The notes under the pieces are model-generated. The model worked only from the letters and a program-made list of their open reading frames with translations. It did no database searches and had not been told where the DNA came from. Of a stretch of DNA of 64,000 bases, positions 35,760 through 43,495 are shown in pieces. Both the position numbers and the translations under genes were made by a program. Every line of letters begins with the position of its first letter. The first letter of the stretch is position 1. The stretch is from WHSW01 sp963821025 (lineage in GTDB: Bacteria; Actinomycetota; Thermoleophilia; Solirubrobacterales; 70-9): assembly GCA_963821025.1 (NCBI GenBank), contig CAWGCG010000004.1, forward strand, positions 744,001-808,000. The letters are read 5' to 3'.

Positions 35760-35766
35760 CGGGCGC

Positions 35767-38463
35767 CTAGCCGATCGCCGCCTGGGCGGCGGCGAGCCGG
35801 GCGACCGGGGCGCGGTAGGGAGAGCAGCTGACGTAGTCGAGCCCGATCGAGTCGAAGAAGCGGATGCTCGCCGGGTCGCCTCCATGCTCTCCGCAGACGC
35901 CGAGCTTCAGCTCGGGATTGGCTTCGCGGCCGCGCTCGGCGCCGATTCGCACCAGCTCGCCGACGCCGGGCCCGTCGATCACCTCGAACGGGCTGCGATC
36001 GATGATCCGCCCCGCCAGGTAGGCCTGCATGAAGCTGCCCTCGACGTCGTCGCGCGAGAGGCCGATCGTCGTCTGGGTGAGGTCGTTGGTGCCGAAGGAA
36101 AAGAAGTCGGCGTGGCCGGCGATGTGGCCGGCGATCAGGCAGGCGCGCGGAAGCTCGATCATGGTCCCGACCGAGTAGGGCACCTCGCTGCCGGCCGCCG
36201 CGCGCGCCTCTTCGGCGACATTGACGACGTGCTCTCGAAGCTGGCGAAGCTCGGTCTCATAGGCGACCAGCGGGATCATAATCTCGATGATCGGGGAATC
36301 CCCGGCCTCGGCCGCATCGGCGGCGGCCCCGATCGCCGCCCGCACCTGCATCTCATAGATCTGCGGATAAAGGAACGCCAGTCGGACCCCTCGCGTGCCC
36401 AACATCGGGTTTGCCTCCTGCAGGTCACGGACGATCTCGGCCGCCTCGCGCGCACGGTCGAGTCGCTCGTCATCGCTTTCTTCGAGTCGCCGCACCTCCG
36501 CCTCGAAGAGCTCGAGGGGAAGGAACTCGTGTAGCGGCGGATCCAACAACCGGACCGTGACCGGCAGGCCCTGCATCTCGTGCAGGATCGCCGCGAAGTC
36601 CTCTCGCTGAAGTTTCTCGAGGTGGTCGAGTGCCTCGTGGAACTCGCCCCTGGCGCGCTCGAGCCCCGGCGGCGCTTCACCGTCGTCGGCCGAGGCCTGG
36701 ACCTCGGCGCGCCGCCACCGTGCGGCGGCGACGAACATCTCGCGCACCAGCTCGCCGCGGTCCTCGCCGAAGAACATGTGCTCGGTGCGACAGAGGCCGA
36801 TCCCCTCGGCACCGAGCGAGCGCGCCTTGGCGGCGTCTTCGGCGGTGTCGCCATTGGCCCGCACTCCGAGGCGGCGGATCTCGTCCGACCAGCGCAGCAC
36901 CTCTTCGAAGCCCTCGCTGATCTCGGGTTCCACCAGCCCGACGTCGTCGGCGGTGACGGTGCCCGTGTTGCCGTCGATCGCGAGCTGCTCGCCGGCGGCG
37001 AGCTCGGTCTCGCCGATCCGGATCACACCTGCCTCGGCGTCGACCCTGACCGCGGACGCCCCGGCGACGCAGGGCCGTCCCATGCCACGGGCGACGAGGG
37101 CAGCGTGCGAGGCAGCGCCGCCCCTGGCCGTGAGGATCCCGCGCGCGGCGTGGAAACCGGCGATGTCGTCGGCCTCGGTGAACGGGCGCACCAGGATCAC
37201 GTCCTCGCCGTCGGCGGCGCGCCGGACAGCCTCCCTGGCGCTGAGGACAATGGCTCCCTTGGCCGCGCCGGGCGACGCCGCGACCCCGGTGGTCAGCGCC
37301 TCGACCTCCTGGGACGGGTCGAAGATCGGGTGCAGCAGCGCCTCCAGCGTCTCGGCGTCGATCGTCAGCAGCGCCTCCTCGCGGGTCAGCAGACCCTCCG
37401 CTACGGCGTCGACGGCGAATCGCACCGCCGCCTGCGCCGGCCGCTGCGCGGAGCGGGTCTGAAGCAGGTAGAGCCGGCCCTCCTCGATCGTGAACTCGAC
37501 GTCCTGCATGTCCTTGTAATGGGACTCGAGCCGGCCGAGGTCGTCGAGCAGCTGGGCGTGAGCCTCGGGGAGGCGGTCGGCCAGCCCGGCGAGGTCCTCG
37601 GGGTCGCGGGTACCCGCGACGACGTCCTCGCCCTGGGCGTTGGGGAGAAAGTCACCCGACGGGGTCGGCTCGCCGGTCCGCTGGTCGCGGCTGAAGGCGA
37701 CCCCGGAACCCGAGCTGTCGCCGCGGTTGCCGAAGACCATCTGCTGGACGTTGACCGCGGTGCCCCAGTCGTCGGGGATGCCGTTGATGCGCCGGTAGGC
37801 GACCGCGCGCTCGCCCTTCCAGGAGTCGAACACGGCGATGATCGCCTGGCGCAGCTGGTCGCGCGGATCGAGCGGGAAGTCCTCACCGGTCGCCTCCTCG
37901 AACAGTCCCTTGAAGCTCGTGGTCAGCGCCCGCAGCTCCTCGGCGCCGAGCTCGATGTCGGCGCTCGCGCCGGCGCTCTCCTTGGCCTGCTCCAAGGCCT
38001 GCTCGAAGCTCGCTGCCGAGACACCGCGGACGACGTTGCCGAACATCTGCACGAAGCGGCGGTAGGAGTCCCAGGCGAAGCGCTGATCGCCGGTGGTTCG
38101 CGCCAGCCCAGCGACCGATTCATCGTTGAGCCCCAGGTTGAGAACGGTGTCGAGCATCCCCGGCATCGATACGCGCGCGCCTGAACGGACCGAGACCAAG
38201 AGCGGGCCGTCCGGATCGCCGAGCCGGCCGCCGGTGCGCTGCTCGAGCGCAGCCAGCGCCTCATCGACCTCCTCGGTCAGGCCCTGAGGCGGCTCGTCGC
38301 CCGCCTCCATGTAGGCAACACAGGCCTCGGTCGTGATCGTGAACCCGCCCGGTACCCGCTCGGCGCCGAGCACCCGGGTCATCTCGGCGACCCCCGCGCC
38401 CTTTCCACCCAAAAGCTCGCGCTGGTCGCGAGAACCCTCCGAGAACTCCTGGATCCACTTCAT
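35767..38463 (-). CDS. ppdK: Pyruvate, phosphate dikinase
   Basis: An 898-residue enzyme interconverting pyruvate + ATP + Pi and PEP + AMP + PPi. The N-terminal ATP-grasp part (1-340) has LLGGKGAGVAEMTR, SVRSGARVSMPGMLDTVLNL and QRTGEPTPSGDFLPNAQGED. The phosphohistidine domain holds TARGGAASHAALVARGMG with catalytic His453. The C-terminal PEP barrel has CRTEHMFF, VRLLDPPLHEFLP, FGTNDLTQTTIGLSRDD and VCGEHGGDP. The start ATG overlaps the CitE-type lyase's TGA by 4 bp (ATGA), so the two are translationally coupled. With the lyase releasing pyruvate, the direction toward PEP is likely. Confidence 0.96.
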   Translation of the reverse strand: MKWIQEFSEGSRDQRELLGGKGAGVAEMTRVLGAERVPGGFTITTEACVAYMEAGDEPPQGLTEEVDEALAALEQRTGGRLGDPDGPLLVSVRSGARVSMPGMLDTVLNLGLNDESVAGLARTTGDQRFAWDSYRRFVQMFGNVVRGVSAASFEQALEQAKESAGASADIELGAEELRALTTSFKGLFEEATGEDFPLDPRDQLRQAIIAVFDSWKGERAVAYRRINGIPDDWGTAVNVQQMVFGNRGDSSGSGVAFSRDQRTGEPTPSGDFLPNAQGEDVVAGTRDPEDLAGLADRLPEAHAQLLDDLGRLESHYKDMQDVEFTIEEGRLYLLQTRSAQRPAQAAVRFAVDAVAEGLLTREEALLTIDAETLEALLHPIFDPSQEVEALTTGVAASPGAAKGAIVLSAREAVRRAADGEDVILVRPFTEADDIAGFHAARGILTARGGAASHAALVARGMGRPCVAGASAVRVDAEAGVIRIGETELAAGEQLAIDGNTGTVTADDVGLVEPEISEGFEEVLRWSDEIRRLGVRANGDTAEDAAKARSLGAEGIGLCRTEHMFFGEDRGELVREMFVAAARWRRAEVQASADDGEAPPGLERARGEFHEALDHLEKLQREDFAAILHEMQGLPVTVRLLDPPLHEFLPLELFEAEVRRLEESDDERLDRAREAAEIVRDLQEANPMLGTRGVRLAFLYPQIYEMQVRAAIGAAADAAEAGDSPIIEIMIPLVAYETELRQLREHVVNVAEEARAAAGSEVPYSVGTMIELPRACLIAGHIAGHADFFSFGTNDLTQTTIGLSRDDVEGSFMQAYLAGRIIDRSPFEVIDGPGVGELVRIGAERGREANPELKLGVCGEHGGDPASIRFFDSIGLDYVSCSPYRAPVARLAAAQAAIG

Positions 38464-39332
38464 CGCGTCGATCCGGTTGCGGGCCGCTGCGCGGCAGTTG
38501 CCGAGGCGAGCAGCGCCTCGGCACGCTTGCGGCTTGCCTCGTCGATCATCTCTCCGCCGAGCAGGGCAGCGCCGCCGCCCGCTCCGTCAAGGGCCTCGAG
38601 GATCGCGCTGGCTCGCGCCGCCTCCTCGGCCGTCGGCGAGAACAGCTCGTTCAGCGAATCGATCTGTGAGGGATGAAGCGCCCACTTGCCGTCGAAGCCG
38701 AGATCGCGCGCCCGCCCGGCGGACTCGCGCAGTCCCTCGAGATCGGAGATCTGCAGGAACGGCCCGTCGATCGCCTGCAGGCCGGCGGCACGGGCAGCGA
38801 CGAGCACGGCGCCGCGAATGAAGTCCCAGCGCGATCCGTCCTCCGGTGAGGCAAAGCCGAGCGAGACGCTCATGTCCGCCGGTCCGAGGATCAGCGCCTC
38901 CAGCAGCGGTGAGGCTTCGGCGATCTCGTCGACGTCGCGCAGCCCGCGAGCAGACTCGATCAGTGCCTGGAGGCCGACCGGCCGCTCGCGCTCGGCCTCC
39001 GAAACGAGTGCCTCGGCGCGCCCCAGGTCGGCGGGGGCCTCGACCTTCGGCACGATCACCGAATCGAGGCGCTCGCCGGCTCCGACGATCGCGCGCACGT
39101 CGTCCTCGAACCAGGGTGTCGAGGTTCCGTTGACGCGGACGCTGACCGTTTCGGAGGCCCACCGGCCGTGGGCGAGCGCCTCGGTCACCGCGGCCCTGGC
39201 CTCCTCCTTCTCCGCGGTCGCCACGGAGTCCTCGAGGTCGATCACGATCTCGTCGGCAACCAGCTCCGACGCTTTCTCGAGTTTCCGGTTAGGGCGAGCC
39301 GGTACAGAAAGGCAGGAGCGCCGGACCCTCAT
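38460..39332 (-). CDS. CitE/HpcH-HpaI family lyase (probable citramalyl-/malyl-CoA lyase)
   Basis: A 290-residue protein starting MRVRRSCLSVPARPNRKLEK. The CitE barrel shows DEIVIDLEDSVATAEKEEAR (Mg2+ site), RVNGTSTPWFEDD, VIVPKVEAPADLG and the GLQALIESARGL-LILGPADMSVSLG segments with the catalytic Glu/Asp. The C-terminus holds GKWALHPSQIDSLNELFSP, also typical. In this context it most likely cleaves (S)-citramalyl-CoA to acetyl-CoA + pyruvate, or acts on malyl-/methylmalyl-CoA. It overlaps ppdK downstream and is divergent from the MaoC-type hydratase, all pointing to one pathway. Family certain, exact substrate inferred. Confidence 0.87.
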   Translation of the reverse strand: MRVRRSCLSVPARPNRKLEKASELVADEIVIDLEDSVATAEKEEARAAVTEALAHGRWASETVSVRVNGTSTPWFEDDVRAIVGAGERLDSVIVPKVEAPADLGRAEALVSEAERERPVGLQALIESARGLRDVDEIAEASPLLEALILGPADMSVSLGFASPEDGSRWDFIRGAVLVAARAAGLQAIDGPFLQISDLEGLRESAGRARDLGFDGKWALHPSQIDSLNELFSPTAEEAARASAILEALDGAGGGAALLGGEMIDEASRKRAEALLASATAAQRPATGSTR

Positions 39333-39395
39333 CCGCCCCGAGCATAGGGGCTCTCGGCTAGGCTCGGTCGCCTCAGACTCGGGAGGAAAGGCGCT
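39333..39395. promoter_or_regulatory. Divergent promoter region, lyase/ppdK versus hydratase/transferase
   Basis: A 63-bp gap between oppositely transcribed genes. It contains TAGGGGCT and GGCTAGGCT, possible -10 elements, and a GGGAGGAAAGG ribosome site for the plus-strand gene. Because it controls both halves of the same inferred pathway, a shared regulator site is plausible; no clear operator was identified. Confidence 0.3.
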
Positions 39396-40406
39396 TTGGA
39401 GGAGAGCCGGAGGGTCACCATCGGTGGTCCCTATTTCGAGGACCTGGAGCGAGGCCAGGTCTTCGACGCACCCGCGCTCACCGTCACCTGGGGTCACGCC
39501 GCGATTCACCAGGCGATCACGGGCGATCGGTTGCTGCTGGCGCTCGACGCGCCCCTGAGCCGCGAGGCGACCGGCGCCGAGGGTGGGCTGGCGCACCCGA
39601 ACCTGGTCTGCGACGTGGCGATCGGCCAGTCGACGGTGCCGACCCAACGGGTGCTCGGCAACCTCTTCTACCGCGGCCTGGTGCTCTTGCGCCAGGTGTT
39701 CATCGGCGACACCCTGCGGACACGGACCGAGGTGGTCGCAATGAAGCAGAACCGGGCGCGCTCGGATGGCAGCGCTTCCGGGCTGGCGGTGCTGCGGATT
39801 CAGACCGACAACCAGCGCGGCGAGCCGGTGCTCGACTTCTACCGCTGCCCGATGATCCCGCTGCGCGACGCCGGCGTCGCCACCGGCCACGCCGACGGCT
39901 TCGACGAGATCTCCAGGGAGCTCGACCCCGAGCGGGTCAAGGCGGCGATCCCGAACTGGGATTTCGAGTCGATCCGGGCGCGGGTCGGTGCCGCCGCGGT
40001 CGAGCCGGGGACGATCCACGCGATCGAGGGCCGCGAGACGGTGACCGCCGCTCCCGAGCTCGCGCGGCTGACGCTGAACCTGGCGATGACCCACCGCGAC
40101 GCCGGCGCCGGCGCCCACGGTCGCCGCCTCGTCTACGGGGGACAGACGATCTCGATCGCCGCCGCTCACGCGACGCTGGCGCTGCCGACGCTGGCGACGA
40201 TCATCGCCTGGCGAAGTTGCGAGCACTCCGCCCCGGTGTTCGAGGGCGATCTGCTCAGCACCGAGGTGGCCGTCGAGGCCGCGTCGCGCGACGAGCACGC
40301 GGACGCCTGGGTAGCCGATCTGCGCGCCATCGTTCACGCCGACCGAGGAACCGGAGAATCGCCCGAGCAGGTGCTCGACTGGGCGTTCGTCGGCGTCCTC
40401 GCCTGA
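39396..40406 (+). CDS. MaoC double-hotdog hydratase, probable mesaconyl-C4-CoA (2-methylfumaryl-CoA) hydratase
   Basis: A 336-residue protein starting at TTG after a good GGGAGG site. The first hotdog contains YFEDLERGQVFDAPALTVTW and LVCDVAIGQSTVPTQRVLGN. The second has GRETVTAAPELARLTLNLAM and GRRLVYGGQTISIAAAHATL, the latter like the YGGHIISLA segment known in Chloroflexus Mch-type hydratases. It would add water to mesaconyl-C4-CoA giving citramalyl-CoA. The neighbouring family III CoA-transferase gene begins 12 bp later, and the CitE-type lyase is divergent. Placement and motif likeness support the name; not proven. Confidence 0.72.
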   Translation: MEESRRVTIGGPYFEDLERGQVFDAPALTVTWGHAAIHQAITGDRLLLALDAPLSREATGAEGGLAHPNLVCDVAIGQSTVPTQRVLGNLFYRGLVLLRQVFIGDTLRTRTEVVAMKQNRARSDGSASGLAVLRIQTDNQRGEPVLDFYRCPMIPLRDAGVATGHADGFDEISRELDPERVKAAIPNWDFESIRARVGAAAVEPGTIHAIEGRETVTAAPELARLTLNLAMTHRDAGAGAHGRRLVYGGQTISIAAAHATLALPTLATIIAWRSCEHSAPVFEGDLLSTEVAVEAASRDEHADAWVADLRAIVHADRGTGESPEQVLDWAFVGVLA

Positions 40407-40418
40407 TTGGAGGACCAG

Positions 40419-41648
40419 ATGCCCGGAATCCTTGACGGTCTACGCGTGATCGAGGGCTCCGCCTACGTTGCCGCGCCGCTCGGCGGCATGACCTTGGCGC
40501 AGCTCGGCGCCGACGTGATCCGCTTCGACCAGATCGGCGGCGGGCTCGATCGCAACCGCTGGCCGGTTACCGACGACGGCGCCAGTCTGTTCTGGGCCGG
40601 GCTCAACAAGGGAAAGCGCTCGATCCAGGTCGACCTTCGCTCCGACCGCGGCAGGGAGCTGCTGACGGCGCTGATCTCCGAGCCCGGCGAGGACGCCGGG
40701 ATCCTGCTGACCAATTTTCCCGCCCGCGGATGGCTTGCCTACGAGCGCCTGCGCGAACACCGCGACGACCTGATCATGGCGACGATCACCGGCAACCACG
40801 ACGGCAGCTCGGCGGTCGACTACACGGTGAACCCGGCCACCGGATTTCCCTGGGCGACCGGGCCCCGCAACCTCGGCGTCCCCTTCAACCACCTGCTGCC
40901 GGCATGGGACGCGATCACCGGAACCCTGGTGGCGGCGGGGGTGTTGGCCGCCGAGCGCCACCGGCGGCGCACCGGCGAGGGCCAGTCGGTCACCGTGGCG
41001 CTTTCCGACGTCGCCTTCGCGATGGTCGGCAATCTCGGAAAGATCGCCGAGGCGCAGCTCTGCAGGCGCGAGCGCCAGAAGGAGGGCAACTATCTGTACG
41101 GCGCCTTCGGCCGCGACTTCCTGACCGCCGACGGCAGGCGGGTGATGGTGGTGGCGCTGACGCCGACCCAATGGGAGGCGCTGGTCGAGGCGACCGAGCT
41201 GCACGCCGCCTTCCAGCTGGTCGAGGAGGCGATGGACGTCGACCTCTCCAAGGAGGGGGATCGGTTCGCCGCCCGCGAGGTCCTGGGCGCGATCCTGAAG
41301 CCCTGGACGATCACCCACACGCTCGAGCAGATCGGTGAGATCTTCGATCGCCATGGCGTCTGCTGGGGCCCCTACCAGACGTTCATGGAGTTGGTCGACC
41401 AAGACCCTCGCTGCTCGACCGAGAACCCGATGTTCGAACAGGTGGAGCAGCCGGGGATCGGCAGCTACCTGATCGCCGGCTCGCCGCTCCTGTTCTCCGA
41501 GCACGGACGCCTGCCTCCATCGCCGGCGCCGACGCTGGGCGAGCACACCGACGAGATCCTGGCCGACCTGCTGTCGCTGAGCGAGACCGAGATCGGGCGC
41601 CTGCACGACGATCGGGTCGTTGCCGGCCCGACCGCGGTCGCCGGCTGA
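40419..41648 (+). CDS. Family III CoA-transferase, probable mesaconyl-CoA C1:C4 transferase (2-methylfumaryl-CoA isomerase)
   Basis: A 409-residue protein. The ATG is preceded by TTGGAGGACC, better than a TTG four codons upstream. The family III fold shows GSAYVAAPLGGMTLAQLGAD near the N-terminus, GLNKGKRSIQVDLRSDRGRE, and the catalytic Asp164 in LLPAWDAITG, followed by the typical AAERHRRRTGEGQSV. The C-terminus has GVCWGPYQTF, NPMFEQVEQPGIGSYL and GEHTDEILADL. The opening motif (GLRVIEGSAYVAAPLGG) is, from memory of the family, closest to the mesaconyl-CoA isomerase of the 3-hydroxypropionate bicycle. It would shift CoA from C1 to C4 of mesaconate. Subfamily assignment should be checked. 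Confidence 0.78.
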   Translation: MPGILDGLRVIEGSAYVAAPLGGMTLAQLGADVIRFDQIGGGLDRNRWPVTDDGASLFWAGLNKGKRSIQVDLRSDRGRELLTALISEPGEDAGILLTNFPARGWLAYERLREHRDDLIMATITGNHDGSSAVDYTVNPATGFPWATGPRNLGVPFNHLLPAWDAITGTLVAAGVLAAERHRRRTGEGQSVTVALSDVAFAMVGNLGKIAEAQLCRRERQKEGNYLYGAFGRDFLTADGRRVMVVALTPTQWEALVEATELHAAFQLVEEAMDVDLSKEGDRFAAREVLGAILKPWTITHTLEQIGEIFDRHGVCWGPYQTFMELVDQDPRCSTENPMFEQVEQPGIGSYLIAGSPLLFSEHGRLPPSPAPTLGEHTDEILADLLSLSETEIGRLHDDRVVAGPTAVAG

Positions 41649-41731
41649 GCGCCGGCGTTCGGCGCGGCGCAGCGGATTCAGCTCGTGCCGGCCGCCGGCG
41701 GGGGCGGCTTAGAATCGGCTCCGAATCGTGG

Positions 41732-43495
41732 ATGGAGCAGATGGCTGAGGAGTCTGAGCAAAACGATCGGCCGGGGGCGGGAGAGGTCGAGTCGGGCCGG
41801 CCGTTGATCGTCGCGATCGACGACGACCTGCAGGCGCTGCGCAGGCTGATCCGTGAGCTCAACCAGCGCTACAGCGCCGACTACGAGGTCGTTTGCCAGC
41901 GCTCACCCCGGCGCGCGCTGGAGATCCTCGAAGCCGCCCGCGACGGCCGACAGGAGGTGGCGCTGGTACTTGCCGACCAGGAGATGTCCGAGCTCGGGGG
42001 CGCCGATCTGCTCGACCGGGTGCGCCGGCTGCACCCGGCCGCCAAGCGCGGCCTGCTCGTGCATTGGGGCGACTGGGCGCATCCCGAGCGGGCGTCGGGG
42101 ATGGTCAGCGGGATGGCCGAGTCGCGGTTCGACTACTACGTGCTCAAGCCGGCCCGGCCCGGGGAGGAGCAGTTTCACCGGCTGATCTCAGAGTTCCTTT
42201 ACGAGTGGGCGCAGACCCGCTCGCCGGCCGAGAGCGAGATCACCCTGGTCGGTGGCGAGTGGTCGCCCCGGACCCATGAGCTCCGCAGCCTGCTGGCCCG
42301 CAACGGGGTTCCGCACGCGTTCGTCGAGGACGATTGCGAGCGCGGTCGCGCCCTGCTCGAGCGGGCCGGCCGCACGCGTGCCGAGGGGCCGATCGCCATG
42401 GTCCGCGACGGTCCGACGCTGATCAACCCGACCAAGATCGAGCTCGCCGAGGCCTTCGGGGTGAACACGCAGCTCGGCGACGAGCGCGAGTTCGACCTGG
42501 TCGTCGTCGGGGCGGGACCCGCGGGGCTGGCCGCCGCCGTCTACGCGGCCTCGGAGGGCCTGCGGACGTTCGTCGTCGAGCGCGAGTTCATCGGCGGCCA
42601 GGCCGGCTCGAGCTCGCTGATTCGCAACTACCTCGGGTTCTCGCGGGGGGTCGGCGGCGGGGAGCTCGCCCAGCGCGCCTACCAGCAGGCCTGGGTATTC
42701 GGCGCCACCTTCCTGCTGATGCGCGAGGTGACCTCTCTGAGCTCCGAGGGCGAGCGACTGCGGCTCGAAGTCGCCGGCGAGCAGGTGAGCGCCGCCACGG
42801 TCGTCTTGGCCACCGGCGCCTCGTACCGCCGGCTCCGGGTCCCGGCGCTGGAGCAGCTCACCGACGCCGGCGTCTTCTACTCGGCCAGCACCCAGGCTCA
42901 GGCGCTCGCGGGGGAGGCGCTGTTCGTGGTCGGGGGCGGGAACTCGGCCGGCCAGGCGGCGATGCACCTCTCGCGCTATGCCGGGCGGGTGACCCTGGTG
43001 ATCCGCGGTGAGAGCCTGGGGGAGAGCATGTCGCGCTACCTGCGCGATGCGCTCTCGGCGACCGAGAACATCGAGGTGCGCTACCGGGCCGAGGTCGTCG
43101 ATGCGGCGGCCGACGAGGATGGATGGCTCGACCGGTTGATGCTCAGGGACGTCGCCTCGGGGACCGTCGAGAGCCACGATGCCGGTGGCCTGTTCGTCCT
43201 GATAGGCGCCGAGCCGCACACCGACTGGCTTCCGCCCGAGATCGAGCGCGGTCGCTGGGGCTACGTGCTCACCGGCTCGGACCTGTTGCGCGACGGAACC
43301 CTGCCGAGCGAATGGCCGCTCGAGCGCCCGCCGCTGGCCTTGGAGACGAGCATGCCGCGGGTGTTCGCCGTCGGCGATGTCCGCGAGGGCTCCACCAACC
43401 GGGTCGCCTCGGCGGTCGGCGAGGGCTCGGTCGTGGTCGCGCAGCTGCATCGGCTGTTCGCGGCCGAGAGCTCGAACGCACGGGTTCTCGGCTAG
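41732..43495 (+). CDS. Thioredoxin-reductase-like flavoprotein with N-terminal receiver domain
   Basis: A 587-residue fusion. Residues 23-150 form a receiver domain: acidic triad AIDDDL (30-32), phosphoacceptor Asp82 in LVLADQEM, and KP at 139-140. Residues 165-245 are a thioredoxin-like linker with no CxxC (GGEWSPRT at the usual site). The TrxB-like part has LVVVGAGPAGLAAAVYAASE (257-276), GGQAGSSSLIRNYLGFSRGV, second nucleotide motif FVVGGGNSAGQAAMHLSRYA and RVFAVGDVREGSTNRVASAV. The redox CxxC is missing. Paralogous to the flavoprotein at 32767-34350 but with a different sensor. The start could also be ATG 41741. Confidence 0.88.
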   Translation: MEQMAEESEQNDRPGAGEVESGRPLIVAIDDDLQALRRLIRELNQRYSADYEVVCQRSPRRALEILEAARDGRQEVALVLADQEMSELGGADLLDRVRRLHPAAKRGLLVHWGDWAHPERASGMVSGMAESRFDYYVLKPARPGEEQFHRLISEFLYEWAQTRSPAESEITLVGGEWSPRTHELRSLLARNGVPHAFVEDDCERGRALLERAGRTRAEGPIAMVRDGPTLINPTKIELAEAFGVNTQLGDEREFDLVVVGAGPAGLAAAVYAASEGLRTFVVEREFIGGQAGSSSLIRNYLGFSRGVGGGELAQRAYQQAWVFGATFLLMREVTSLSSEGERLRLEVAGEQVSAATVVLATGASYRRLRVPALEQLTDAGVFYSASTQAQALAGEALFVVGGGNSAGQAAMHLSRYAGRVTLVIRGESLGESMSRYLRDALSATENIEVRYRAEVVDAAADEDGWLDRLMLRDVASGTVESHDAGGLFVLIGAEPHTDWLPPEIERGRWGYVLTGSDLLRDGTLPSEWPLERPPLALETSMPRVFAVGDVREGSTNRVASAVGEGSVVVAQLHRLFAAESSNARVLG

